This document shows positions 1 through 8,589 of a stretch of 64,000 nucleotides of DNA, in pieces (positions within the stretch are counted from its first letter, which is position 1; each line of letters opens with the position of its first letter). Location of the stretch: contig DASRBN010000041.1 of NCBI GenBank assembly GCA_035653615.1, forward strand, positions 59,624-123,623, given 5' to 3'. The translations under genes and the position numbers were made by a program. The DNA is from Ktedonobacteraceae bacterium. Its GTDB lineage: Bacteria > Chloroflexota > Ktedonobacteria > Ktedonobacterales > Ktedonobacteraceae. Under the pieces are notes generated by a model. The model did no database searches. It was not told where the DNA came from and saw only the letters and a list, made by a program, of their open reading frames with translations.

Positions 1-841
1 CAATTGAAGAAAGATTGCTCTGGTCAAATTGAGGCTTTGGACTCTGGACAATACTCCATTGCTTACCATCCCAATGTTCGATCAAAGTACTCATCACCTG
101 CTTATCCCAGCTATATCCTACCGCCCAGGCATCGTTTGACGAGAGGGCGGCTACACCCTCAAGACCATAATCGCCATCTCCAGGCTTTGGACTCCGCACA
201 ACACTCCACTGCCGGCCATTCCAGTGTTCGATCAGGGCGCTCGTTACCACAGTATTTTGCTGTATGCTGCCATTCGACGAGGTTCCCACTGCCCACGCAT
301 CGCTTGACGAGAGGGCATCCACACTGCCAAGTTGATTCTGGAACGTCCCGGCACCTGGGCTAGGGACAACTTTCCAGCTATAAACAGGACCAGAGCCAGT
401 GATTGCTCCCCGATTATGTAAAGCTACTAGCGCCAGGAATGTGCCCAGCAGGGCCACCACAACCAGCACGGCAACCAGAGCCTGCGCGCCTACACGCAAA
501 CGTGGCGCATGATGAACGTTGCGAGGCACGCGAGCGGCTGTGGTGGCGATTTGCTCACTTTTCTCGCTCTCCTTCACAAACGGAGTAGATGCCAGAGAAC
601 TGCCCTGCGCATCCCACATATAAAGTAAGCGCGCGGGTATTGCCGGCAGCGGTTTAACGTCTGGCAACTGTTCCAGATATCTTCCCATGGCCTCATACTC
701 GGCGCGAACGGTAGCACATGCCTGGCAGGACGCGATATGCGTTTCAAGAGCTATACGCTCAAGGGGTGCGAGATCGTCTGGATGGGTCGCGGCCAGTTTT
801 TCGGCCCAGAACGCACACGGGGTCTGATCTATTGATTTCAT
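1..841 (-). CDS. Anti-sigma factor with extracytoplasmic repeat domain (partial, runs off the window)
   Basis: The frame is open from an ATG at 841 to the window edge (280 codons seen), so the C terminus is missing. The N-terminal 45 residues carry the zinc anti-sigma motif HIASCQAC (H-x3-C-x2-C), expected to hold the ECF sigma factor encoded just upstream. One membrane helix (about residues 141-160) follows, then an extracytoplasmic part with repeats of the type LSSxDAWAVG...LIEHWNGxQWSVV, probably a beta-propeller-like sensor or binding domain. Its ATG overlaps the sigma gene stop by 4 bp (ATGA), so the two are translationally coupled. The anti-sigma role is inferred from the zinc motif and the gene order. 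Confidence 0.85.
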   Translation of the reverse strand, partial: MKSIDQTPCAFWAEKLAATHPDDLAPLERIALETHIASCQACATVRAEYEAMGRYLEQLPDVKPLPAIPARLLYMWDAQGSSLASTPFVKESEKSEQIATTAARVPRNVHHAPRLRVGAQALVAVLVVVALLGTFLALVALHNRGAITGSGPVYSWKVVPSPGAGTFQNQLGSVDALSSSDAWAVGTSSNGSIQQNTVVTSALIEHWNGRQWSVVRSPKPGDGDYGLEGVAALSSNDAWAVGYSWDKQVMSTLIEHWDGKQWSIVQSPKPQFDQSNLSSI

Positions 842-1425
842 CGTAAAGGCACTCCTTTCAAGCGCCGGTATTCAAGGCGAAACTGCTCGCGCCCGCGGCT
901 GACATATGCGCTGACACTCTTCTCACTGATGCCCAGCACGGCGGCAATTTCGCGTTGCGAGAAACCGGCAACATGCTGTAAGAGCAGGCACGACCGGCTC
1001 TGCGGTGAGAGCATTGCCAGAATCCTGGTAATACATTCCTGCTCTATAGCCCGCTCCTCTGGCCCCGCGACCTTCAAAACGTGATGAGAGGTTTCCTTTT
1101 CGTGGTCGGCCCAGGGCAATAAACCTATCAACTGCTCGCGCTTGAGATACGAACGGGCAACATTCGTGGCAATGCGATAGAGCCAGGGACGAAAGGCGAT
1201 CTCTCCCTGTAACTTCGGCAGCCCTTTCCAGGCACGGATAAACGTCTCCTGGGCAAGATCACGTCCCACCTCGTCATTGCCCACAAGGTGCGCAAGATAT
1301 TTACAAATAGGAGCGTTATAGCGTTCAAATAATTGCGTGAAGGCCTTCTGATCTCCTGCACGTGCAGATTCCAGTGTCTCTACCGGTTCTGTACCGGTAG
1401 AATCAGGGGGCAACGACTGCGCCAT
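838..1425 (-). CDS. ECF RNA polymerase sigma factor
   Basis: 195-residue sigma-70 family ECF factor. Region 2 is visible around DLAQETFIRAW and region 4 as a helix-turn-helix, QREIAAVLGISEKSVSAYV, near the C terminus. The ATG at 1425 is chosen because GGAGAAGG lies 4 bases upstream; an upstream in-frame start at 1599 would add 58 residues that are not sigma-like. The gene overlaps the anti-sigma gene by 4 bp, the usual sigma/anti-sigma pair. The regulon cannot be read from the window. Confidence 0.93.
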   Translation of the reverse strand: MAQSLPPDSTGTEPVETLESARAGDQKAFTQLFERYNAPICKYLAHLVGNDEVGRDLAQETFIRAWKGLPKLQGEIAFRPWLYRIATNVARSYLKREQLIGLLPWADHEKETSHHVLKVAGPEERAIEQECITRILAMLSPQSRSCLLLQHVAGFSQREIAAVLGISEKSVSAYVSRGREQFRLEYRRLKGVPLR

Positions 1426-1633
1426 CGATCCTTCTCCTGAAATAAGTTGGAGATGAAAGGGTATCGACAGTTCCTTTCTGTTCTCTCTATCCTTATAACT
1501 CTGGAAAGCGGCCAAACCCTGTGGTTTCTCAGGAAATGTTACAGATGAAGAGAAAAAATAAAGCCGATTCATCGCTTTCCATCCGATGGTGGAGAACAAT
1601 GAATTGGCTTCTTACTACTATCTCAATATTGAA

Positions 1634-3265
1634 TTAATCACCCGGCGTACTTGAAACTGCCTGGTGTTGGGCGCGCAGCACCTTTTTATCGAACTTGCCC
1701 ACGCTAGTCTTTGGAATAGCATCGATAAAGATCACATCATCGGGCAGCCACCATTTGGCAACTTTGGAACGCAGATATTCGATAATCTCATCCTTCGTGA
1801 TTTGCCCGGCGAAATCGGGTTTGGGCACTACATAGGCAACGGGACGCTCATCCCACTTTGGATGCGGCACGCCAACCACACAGGCCTCAAAAACCTTTGG
1901 ATGGCCCATAATCAGGCCTTCGACCTCGACCGAGGAGATCCACTCGCCGCCGGATTTCACCAGGTCTTTGGTACGGTCAACCAGCTGGATGATGCCATCT
2001 TCGTCGACGACTGCTACATCGCCTGTGCGCAGCCAGCCATCAACAAACTTCTCGCCCGTCGCGGGGTCGCCATAGTAGGCACGGGCAACCCAGGGTCCGC
2101 GCACCTGCAGTTCGCCAAAGGTTGTATTATCCCAGGGTACTTCCTCGCCGGTATCCATGTTTACGACGCGGAAATCGACGCCCGGCAGCACTGTACCCTG
2201 TCGCGCCTTGATACGGAATTGCTCGTCAAGCGGCCAATCTTTCTGGTAGCTGCGTAACTTTGAGAGCGAGGCCAGCGGCGAGGTTTCCGTCATACCCCAG
2301 GCATGAACGATATTGATATTCTTGCGATATAGGCCCTCGATCAGCGAGCGAGGAACTGCTGAACCGCCACAATAAATGGCACGTAGCGAGGAAAGGTCAA
2401 CCTGCTCTTTGTCCAGCACGCTCAATAGCCCGATCCAGATCGTTGGCACGCCCGCTGTAACGGTCACGCGTTCGTCAGCTATGAGGTGCGCGATGCGTGC
2501 CGGGTCCATGAAACGGCCGGGGAAGACGAGCTTTGAGCCCATCATAACGGCGGCATGCGGAAAGCCCCAGGCATTGGCATGGAACATGGGAACAACCGGC
2601 AAAGCAGTATCTTGTTCAGAAAGGCCCGTGCCATCAGCCAGTCCAACGCCCATTGAATGCAGGAATACCGAACGATGGCTATAAACGACGCCCTTGGGGT
2701 TGCCGGTGGTGCCAGAGGTGTAGCACATCGCGGCAGCGGCATTCTCATCCAGCGGGGGCCAGTCGTATTTCTCAGACTGCTTGCCAATAAAGGATTCATA
2801 GTCAACGGAGGGTTGCAGTTTGCCGGTAGCATTAGGAGCATCGCCCATAATCACGTACAGCTTCACCGTCTTGAGCTGACCCACAAGTCCTTCCAGGATG
2901 GGCACCAGGTCGCCATCAACGAAGATCACCTGATCCTCGGCATTATTGATGATGTAGACCAGTTGATCCGCGAACAGGCGAATGTTAAGCGTGTGTAGAA
3001 CCGCGCCCATGCAGGGAATGGCGAAATACAGTTCGAGATGCCGGTAGGTGTTCCAACCAAATGTCGCAACGCGGTCGCCCTCCTTGACACCGGCATTATG
3101 AAGTGCATGAGCGAGTTGCTGAGTACGTTTCCCCCACTCGCCATAGGTGTAGCGATGCAATCCTTGATCGGTTAGCGTGACAACTTCCTTGCGGGAAAAA
3201 ATACGAACGGCACGATTGAAACAATGCTGCAACGTCAATGGATAATCCATCATCAAACCTTGCAT
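1634..3265 (-). CDS. Fatty-acyl-CoA ligase (AMP-dependent synthetase)
   Basis: 543-residue ANL-superfamily enzyme that adenylates a carboxylic acid, probably a medium- or long-chain fatty acid, and transfers it to CoA. Visible motifs are the P-loop CYTSGTTGNPKGVVYSH, the A5 motif WGMTETSPLAS, the hinge region YYGDPATGEKFVDGWLRTGD, and the C-terminal catalytic lysine region PKTSVGKFDKK. The ATG at 3265 is chosen because AGGAGGT lies 7 bases upstream; the frame extends 21 codons further without such a site. It stands alone. The exact substrate cannot be told from sequence. Confidence 0.92.
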   Translation of the reverse strand: MQGLMMDYPLTLQHCFNRAVRIFSRKEVVTLTDQGLHRYTYGEWGKRTQQLAHALHNAGVKEGDRVATFGWNTYRHLELYFAIPCMGAVLHTLNIRLFADQLVYIINNAEDQVIFVDGDLVPILEGLVGQLKTVKLYVIMGDAPNATGKLQPSVDYESFIGKQSEKYDWPPLDENAAAAMCYTSGTTGNPKGVVYSHRSVFLHSMGVGLADGTGLSEQDTALPVVPMFHANAWGFPHAAVMMGSKLVFPGRFMDPARIAHLIADERVTVTAGVPTIWIGLLSVLDKEQVDLSSLRAIYCGGSAVPRSLIEGLYRKNINIVHAWGMTETSPLASLSKLRSYQKDWPLDEQFRIKARQGTVLPGVDFRVVNMDTGEEVPWDNTTFGELQVRGPWVARAYYGDPATGEKFVDGWLRTGDVAVVDEDGIIQLVDRTKDLVKSGGEWISSVEVEGLIMGHPKVFEACVVGVPHPKWDERPVAYVVPKPDFAGQITKDEIIEYLRSKVAKWWLPDDVIFIDAIPKTSVGKFDKKVLRAQHQAVSSTPGD

Positions 3266-3736
3266 ACTACCTACCTCCTGTGTGAAGCTGGCACCCGCAC
3301 GGGGCGCCACTATATCACCCTTCAACAAAAAACTGAGGCCTGCTTCATCTCTTGCTCTATTCTACAAGCACGACCTGATAACTGCAAGACCCTTGCTAAT
3401 TCTCCACCTCAAATACCTGTAAAAATCATGAGCTTAAATTAGAAATTGCTGAGAATTTTTCACAACCCTCAAAATCATATTGCTCATGAGCTTCGTATTT
3501 GTTATGCTGATGATTAGAAATTATCGTTTTCCTGTATCCTTTGCTGTTGATGAGGCGTGTCTATTTATATACTCTGTAGCGCGTCACATGAAGGATATGT
3601 ACACAAAGAAGTGCAACTTTTAACATTGATGAGCCGTATATTTAGAAGGAGTACACAAGAAAGTAGCACGTAGGAGTAACGTTGTATTGCGTTGAAACCT
3701 TTTGCAATTATTTTCCCAACATGAGAGGAGCCTGAA
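3266..3736. other. Gene-free stretch, 471 bp
   Basis: AT-rich divergent intergenic region between the acyl-CoA ligase and the KGG peptide gene. It should hold the promoters of both. The string TCATGAGCTT occurs twice (around 3428 and 3484). No convincing gene or RNA was seen. Confidence 0.5.
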
Positions 3737-3943
3737 ATGATTTTACACACAACGAACAGACGGCCACGTGGTCTGGCTGCGATGAGCCTGGAACGCCGAC
3801 GCGAAATTGCTAGCAAGGGTGGGCGTACATCACAGGCGCGAGGAACCGCGCATCAATGGACGGCTGAAGAAGCTTCCGCTGCCGGTAAAAAAGGGAGCGC
3901 GCGCTACGCGCTGAGAAAGGCCAACAGTTCCGCCCAGTCATAG
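3737..3943 (+). CDS. KGG-repeat general stress peptide
   Basis: 68-residue basic, hydrophilic protein. It carries the KGG signature twice: GLAAMSLERRREIASKGG and, less well kept, WTAEEASAAGKKG. Proteins of this type (stress-induced KGG family, including B. subtilis GsiB-like and fungal Con-10-like proteins) accumulate in stationary phase or under desiccation. GAGAGGAG lies 7 bases before the ATG. It is a single-gene unit followed by a strong hairpin at 4008-4045. Confidence 0.88.
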   Translation: MILHTTNRRPRGLAAMSLERRREIASKGGRTSQARGTAHQWTAEEASAAGKKGSARYALRKANSSAQS

Positions 3944-4007
3944 CCGTTCATCTCTTTGGACGTAGAGACCGGTTTATGGAGTTTTACGAAAAGGATGCTT
4001 AGATAGT

Positions 4008-4045
4008 AAGCGGCGAGATAGATGTATGCTACTATCTCGCCGCTT
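4008..4045 (+). terminator. Hairpin after the KGG peptide gene
   Basis: A perfect 14-bp inverted repeat (aagcggcgagatag / ctatctcgccgctt) with a 10-nt loop, followed by gtttcg. The T-tract is weak, so it may work in either direction or be a repeat element. Confidence 0.55.
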
Positions 4046-4117
4046 GTTTCGAGACAACAGAACCTTGCGTACCGGCTTCCTCACGTTTCATGAGATAATC
4101 GATCCGGTGCAGGGCAT

Positions 4118-4144
4118 GTCATTCTGAGAGAAGCGAAGAATCTG
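4118..4144 (+). repeat. REP-like intergenic repeat, copy 1
   Basis: GTCATTCTGAGAGAAGCG followed by aagaatctg. It matches the copies at 6635-6660 and in the inverted pair at 29449-29533, with small differences. All are intergenic. Confidence 0.6.
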
Positions 4145-4289
4145 CTTTTGATTACTCAGGTAATTCCCCCCTGGTATTCATTCTTACTTATGCTATATTT
4201 CGTGGTCAGTTCATCCACGGTGGGCGCATAGCACCGCTTACTTTCGCCTCTCGAAAAGTAATACGCCAACCAGCCAAAGTTGGATCATG

Positions 4290-5717
4290 TCATCCATTTT
4301 CATGATCGAGTCCGTGAATATCCTCCCTGGCCACCTTATCCCCACGCGCAGCCGCCCATTGCAAAACCTCTGCCGCGACATATAACGAACCGGTGGCACA
4401 GATCAAATCGCTGCTCTCCGCCACGTCAAGGGCCAGTTTCATAGCAGCATTACTATTTTCGGCAGTATAAACGCTTACATTGGGAGCATGAACGGCAAAT
4501 AGTGCCTGCAACTCTTCGATTGAAGCCCCCCGCGGATTCTTCATACGTGTCAAAACAACGGCATCTACTCCCGCCAGAGCCTGTAGGATGCCAACCAGGT
4601 CTTTGTCACGATTCACACTCAACACAACGATGAGTTTGCGCCAGGAAAATGAGCTGCGTAGCGCCTGCATCAACTTTTGCATAGAATCGGCATTGTGTGC
4701 GCCATCAACCACAATCGTTGGATTATGCCCGACAACCTCAATGCGCGCGGGCCAATGTACTAAGCGCAATCCTTCGCGTAAGGCCTCCTCATCCCACCTG
4801 ACGCCCTTCTTGTTCAGATTGTCGAGGGCCGCGAGCGCGACTGTGGCATTTTCAAGCTGGTGCTGACCGGCCAGTGGGATTTCCAGGCCTGAATAGGTTT
4901 TTTCGGGCGCCCAGATAGTGAAACGCTGGTGATCCTCAAAACGCTGCTCCAGTTGGTAGCGATAGCTGGTTGCCGGTAATTGTCCCGCATCGACTTCTGC
5001 CTGCGCGGGATCGTTTTCGAGCGGGCCGACGCGCACAAGTTCGGCATGCTGTTTGCGGCTGGCCGCGGCAATAGCAAGTAAAGCCTCCGGAGACTGGGCA
5101 GAAGTAACAATCACCCCATTCGGTTTGATAATACCGGCCTTTTCGGTCGCAATCTGCGTCAGCGTATTCCCCAGCACCTGCATATGATCGAAGCTGATCG
5201 AAGTAATCACCGAGACGAGCGGCTGCGTGATATTGGTCGCATCCAATCGCCCGCCTAAGCCAACTTCCAGCACGGCATGTCGCACTTGCTTGCGCGCAAA
5301 ATAGAGAAACATCAGAGCGGTGGCTACCTGGTATGTGTTATATGGAACAGCGCCGGGCGTTTGCTCGATCTTCTCAACAGCGGCACGAACCTCCGGCAGC
5401 AGTTCGGCAAATTCCTCCTCGCTGATGAGATTGCCGTTGATACGAATGCGCTCGCGAAAAGTGTGCAGGTCGGGCTGCGTATAGAGGCCGGTGCGCCATT
5501 CTGCCTCGCGCAAGACACGCTCGATCATGGCCGCCGTCGACCCCTTACCCTTCGTGCCCGCTATCAATGTGCTGCCATAGCTTGTATGTGGATTGCCCAG
5601 CGCCTCAAGCAGCAGCTCTTCGCGCGACAAATTCCCCTCACGGTTGCGCGTATACACTCCGCTACGTTCAAAATCGCTCAGGCTATAAAGGTAAGATAAG
5701 GCTTCTTTATAATTCAT
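4290..5717 (-). CDS. folC: Bifunctional folylpolyglutamate / dihydrofolate synthase
   Basis: 475-residue Mur-ligase-family enzyme that adds glutamate to dihydropteroate or folates. The ATP-binding loop GTKGKGST is near residue 54; further marks are EVGLGGRLDATN and SISFDHMQVLGNT (omega loop and Mg-binding histidine region), TEKAGIIKP, and the C-terminal domain beginning around VVGHNPTIVVDGAHN. The start lies 6 bp after the folP stop, with GAGGACA inside the end of folP as ribosome-binding site, so folP-folC form one transcription unit. Confidence 0.95.
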   Translation of the reverse strand: MNYKEALSYLYSLSDFERSGVYTRNREGNLSREELLLEALGNPHTSYGSTLIAGTKGKGSTAAMIERVLREAEWRTGLYTQPDLHTFRERIRINGNLISEEEFAELLPEVRAAVEKIEQTPGAVPYNTYQVATALMFLYFARKQVRHAVLEVGLGGRLDATNITQPLVSVITSISFDHMQVLGNTLTQIATEKAGIIKPNGVIVTSAQSPEALLAIAAASRKQHAELVRVGPLENDPAQAEVDAGQLPATSYRYQLEQRFEDHQRFTIWAPEKTYSGLEIPLAGQHQLENATVALAALDNLNKKGVRWDEEALREGLRLVHWPARIEVVGHNPTIVVDGAHNADSMQKLMQALRSSFSWRKLIVVLSVNRDKDLVGILQALAGVDAVVLTRMKNPRGASIEELQALFAVHAPNVSVYTAENSNAAMKLALDVAESSDLICATGSLYVAAEVLQWAAARGDKVAREDIHGLDHENG

Positions 5718-5723
5718 GGTTGT

Positions 5724-6587
5724 TCACAAATGTCCTCGTACAATAGAATCGCTCATCTTTACAACACGCACCATCTCATGCACATCATGCACGCGAACGA
5801 TATCTGCGCCCTGGGCGATACCCAGCGCGATGCTGGCCGCCGTACCCTCAAGGCGCTCCGAGACGGGCAAACCACCCAGCACATAGCCAATGGTAGATTT
5901 GCGCGATGTACCAAGCAGGATTGGCCTGCCCAGCACACGCAGTTCATGGAGACGGCGCAGCAAGGTCAGGTTCTCTTCTGGCGTCGTGCCAAAGCCAATA
6001 CCAGGATCAATGATAATACGCTCCCATTCAACGCCTGCCGCCAGCGCCAGGTCAATGCTATGGGCAAGAAAACGCACAACATCGCTGACGATCTCGCGTT
6101 TCTGGTAGCCGCGCATATTTGCCATTAATACGATGGGGACGCCACGTTCGTTTACCAGTGCTGCCATAGCAGGATCGCGCCGCAGCGCCCAGATATCGTT
6201 TACGATACATGCTCCCGCATCCAACGCCTGCCTCGCGACCTCAGCTTTATAGGTGTCGATAGAGATCAGAATTTCCGCGGGTAATGCTGCGTGAAGCGCC
6301 TCAATGACAGGTATTACGCGCGCGAGTTCTATCTCGATGGAAACAGGCTCCGCATGTGGCCGCGTCGATTCGCCACCCACATCGATCAACATTGCTCCTT
6401 CGGCGACAAATTTCCTGGCCCTGATAACAGCACGTTCGACAATTTGCTCCCACGACAATGTATCTTCCGACAATCCATCACCTGAAAAGGAGTCGGGAGT
6501 GATGTTCATAATGGCCATAACATACGTCCGCTGACCCCACTCGAGTCGATGATTGGCCCAGATTGTTGGCGGTAGCGATGTATTCAT
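5724..6587 (-). CDS. folP: Dihydropteroate synthase
   Basis: 287-residue TIM-barrel enzyme that condenses dihydropterin pyrophosphate with p-aminobenzoate. The family signatures MAIMNITPDSFSGDG (pterin/pyrophosphate loop) and LIDVGGESTRPHAEP are present, as are DIWALRRDP, IIIDPGIGFGTTPEENL and LLGTSRKSTIG (sulfonamide-site region). It is the first gene of a folP-folC unit. Confidence 0.96.
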   Translation of the reverse strand: MNTSLPPTIWANHRLEWGQRTYVMAIMNITPDSFSGDGLSEDTLSWEQIVERAVIRARKFVAEGAMLIDVGGESTRPHAEPVSIEIELARVIPVIEALHAALPAEILISIDTYKAEVARQALDAGACIVNDIWALRRDPAMAALVNERGVPIVLMANMRGYQKREIVSDVVRFLAHSIDLALAAGVEWERIIIDPGIGFGTTPEENLTLLRRLHELRVLGRPILLGTSRKSTIGYVLGGLPVSERLEGTAASIALGIAQGADIVRVHDVHEMVRVVKMSDSIVRGHL

Positions 6588-6634
6588 AGCTTCATGATAT
6601 CCTTTTTGATGGGCAATTTACAAGGTAGGGGCCT

Positions 6635-6660
6635 GTCATTCTGAGCGCAGCGAAGAATCT
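6635..6660 (+). repeat. REP-like intergenic repeat, copy 2
   Basis: GTCATTCTGAGCGCAGCG followed by aagaatct, identical to the right arm of the large inverted repeat at 29499-29524. Confidence 0.65.
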
Positions 6661-6819
6661 CTCTCTCATTTAGAGGTAACACCGATTTTCTTACGTTGTC
6701 ACCCCTACCTGTACAATGTTATACTACTACATAGTAGTAATGATATTACCCGTCTCAACATTTTGATGTGTCTCTTGTAATAAGAGAGATTGCAAACTCA
6801 TAAACAAAGGGAACGCCAG

Positions 6820-7314
6820 ATGAAAAGCACGACCGAAATGAAAAAAGGGCGCAATGTTGTGGCAACAGCCCGCCGCTGCCATGAATGCAATGAAGAGGCG
6901 CTTGGGCGCTGTCCAGATTGTCATCGCGGTTTTTGCCAGGATCATTTTCCCAAACAGCAGCATTCTCCCTGCGCCGAAAGACAAATGAAACTGGCGCAAA
7001 CGCAGGTCTGTTACGTATGTGGTACCCCTGTCTATCCCGACCAGTGGTCGCTTTCACGAACATCCCACATCATCGACCAGTATCGCTGCCAGGGATGCGG
7101 TCGCCATATCTGTGATGAACTCCATACGCAGCGAAAGACTGAAGATGTGACCGTCGTTCGTGAAGGGATGCGCGGTCATCGCTATCAATATACGAAACGC
7201 TATTGCGACCTCTGCTCGCCTTTTGCCCGCGTAGGCGGCATAAAGGGCCTGACCAGCTGGGTCGTTGTCGCAGGGACTATCGTGGGAGTAGCCTTCTTCC
7301 ACTTCCATCCCTGA
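6820..7314 (+). CDS. Zinc-ribbon membrane-anchored protein
   Basis: 164-residue protein of unknown function. Several Cys/His pairs suggest zinc binding: CHECNEEALGRCPDCHRGFC is a B-box/AN1-like arrangement, followed by CYVCGTPVYP, YRCQGCGRHIC and YCDLC. One C-terminal hydrophobic helix (LTSWVVVAGTIVGVAFF) probably anchors it with the zinc domains in the cytoplasm. The ATG at 6820 is preferred over 6790 because AAAGGGA precedes it. It is followed after 79 bp by the prenyl synthase gene. Confidence 0.7.
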   Translation: MKSTTEMKKGRNVVATARRCHECNEEALGRCPDCHRGFCQDHFPKQQHSPCAERQMKLAQTQVCYVCGTPVYPDQWSLSRTSHIIDQYRCQGCGRHICDELHTQRKTEDVTVVREGMRGHRYQYTKRYCDLCSPFARVGGIKGLTSWVVVAGTIVGVAFFHFHP

Positions 7315-7393
7315 GTATCGTGCTGGATTGAGAGGAACAGCCAGAGCAATGGAGATACGCTGATCTGGTATCCCATGCTGGCTAGAAGAAACT

Positions 7394-8545
7394 ATGACAG
7401 TATCACCAACCATACAATCTACGCTGTCACGCTATCGTCCTGAGATTCTGGCAGCGTTGCGCTATGCCCTCAAAGAGGCCAGCGAAGGAGCGATACCACA
7501 AACGGCCGCCGCTTTAGTGCCTTTTTACGGGCAGATGCAATACCACCTGGGTTGGGTCGATTCTCATTTCTCGCCCGTATCCGGCAACACGGGCAAATTG
7601 ATGCGCCCAACTCTGCTCCTGCTGGCATATGAAGCCGCCGGGGCATGGAATCTGAAAGCTAAATTGTCTGATTCGCAATTGCCCGCGGAGAATGCGCCTA
7701 TCAAGCACTTACGGCGTGCTTTACCAGCCGCCGCAGCAGTGGAATTGACGCATAATTTCACGCTGATCCATGACGATATCGAAGATGGCGATCTTGAGCG
7801 CCACCACCAGCCAACATTATGGAGCATCTGGGGCATTCAGCATGGCATCAATACCGGTGACGGTATGTTCGCGCTTGGCCGCCTGGCTCTCTGGCGTAGT
7901 CTGGACGAGGGCGTCGAGCCTGACATCGCGGTACGCCTCGGCGAAATACTGGATCAGACCTGTCTTGTCATCTCAGAAGGTCAGTATCTTGATATCAGCT
8001 TCGAATCGCGCCTCGATATCTCGGTCTCCATGTACATGGATATGATTGGTCGCAAGACGGCATCATTGATGGCATGCGCGGCAAAGATGGGAGCATTGCT
8101 GGGAACACGCGATGAGAAAACGATTGAGCGCCTGCACCGTTTCGGCTATGCGATGGGAATTGCCTTCCAGGTACGTGACGACATGCTCGGCATCTGGGCC
8201 AGCGCCGAGGAGACGGGCAAAACATACGCCGGAGACATCTATCGCCGTAAAAAGAGCTTACCCATCCTGCATGCCCTCGAACACGCGAACCCACGCGATA
8301 AACAGTTTTTACAGCAGATTTATAGCCAGCCATCCCCCATCACAGGCGAGTATGTTGAGGAAGTCCTGGCGATTTTTGCGCGTACCGAGACAGAGGCATA
8401 TTGCCGAGCATTCCTGGCAAAGCAGTGTCGGGTGGCTCACGAGGCCCTGGCACATGTACCACACTCGACCAGCCCCACAGCGACTCGCGCGCTTGATGAT
8501 TTACAGACGCTCGTTCACTTTGTAGAAGATATCATCAAGGGTTGA
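7394..8545 (+). CDS. Polyprenyl (geranylgeranyl-type) diphosphate synthase
   Basis: 383-residue trans-isoprenyl diphosphate synthase. The first aspartate-rich motif lies in LIHDDIEDGD and the second in FQVRDDMLGIW, with the lysine of KTYAGDIYRRKKSLP behind it. These bind the Mg-diphosphate of the allylic substrate and IPP. The chain length of the product cannot be deduced safely. The gene ends 3 bp before a strong hairpin shared with the convergent WD40 gene. Confidence 0.92.
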   Translation: MTVSPTIQSTLSRYRPEILAALRYALKEASEGAIPQTAAALVPFYGQMQYHLGWVDSHFSPVSGNTGKLMRPTLLLLAYEAAGAWNLKAKLSDSQLPAENAPIKHLRRALPAAAAVELTHNFTLIHDDIEDGDLERHHQPTLWSIWGIQHGINTGDGMFALGRLALWRSLDEGVEPDIAVRLGEILDQTCLVISEGQYLDISFESRLDISVSMYMDMIGRKTASLMACAAKMGALLGTRDEKTIERLHRFGYAMGIAFQVRDDMLGIWASAEETGKTYAGDIYRRKKSLPILHALEHANPRDKQFLQQIYSQPSPITGEYVEEVLAIFARTETEAYCRAFLAKQCRVAHEALAHVPHSTSPTATRALDDLQTLVHFVEDIIKG

Positions 8546-8547
8546 GA

Positions 8548-8587
8548 GCCTTAACCAGGACTCTCTTACGATTGCCCTGGTTAAGGC
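8548..8587. terminator. Bidirectional terminator-like hairpin
   Basis: Perfect 12-bp inverted repeat (gccttaaccagg / cctggttaaggc) with a 16-nt loop, exactly between the convergent stops of the prenyl synthase and WD40 genes. Confidence 0.75.
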
Positions 8588-8589
8588 CA

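Noticed and set aside
4..363. Plus-strand frame at the left edge
   Set aside because: Its repeats (HRLTRG) are the antisense of the DAWAVG repeats of the anti-sigma gene.
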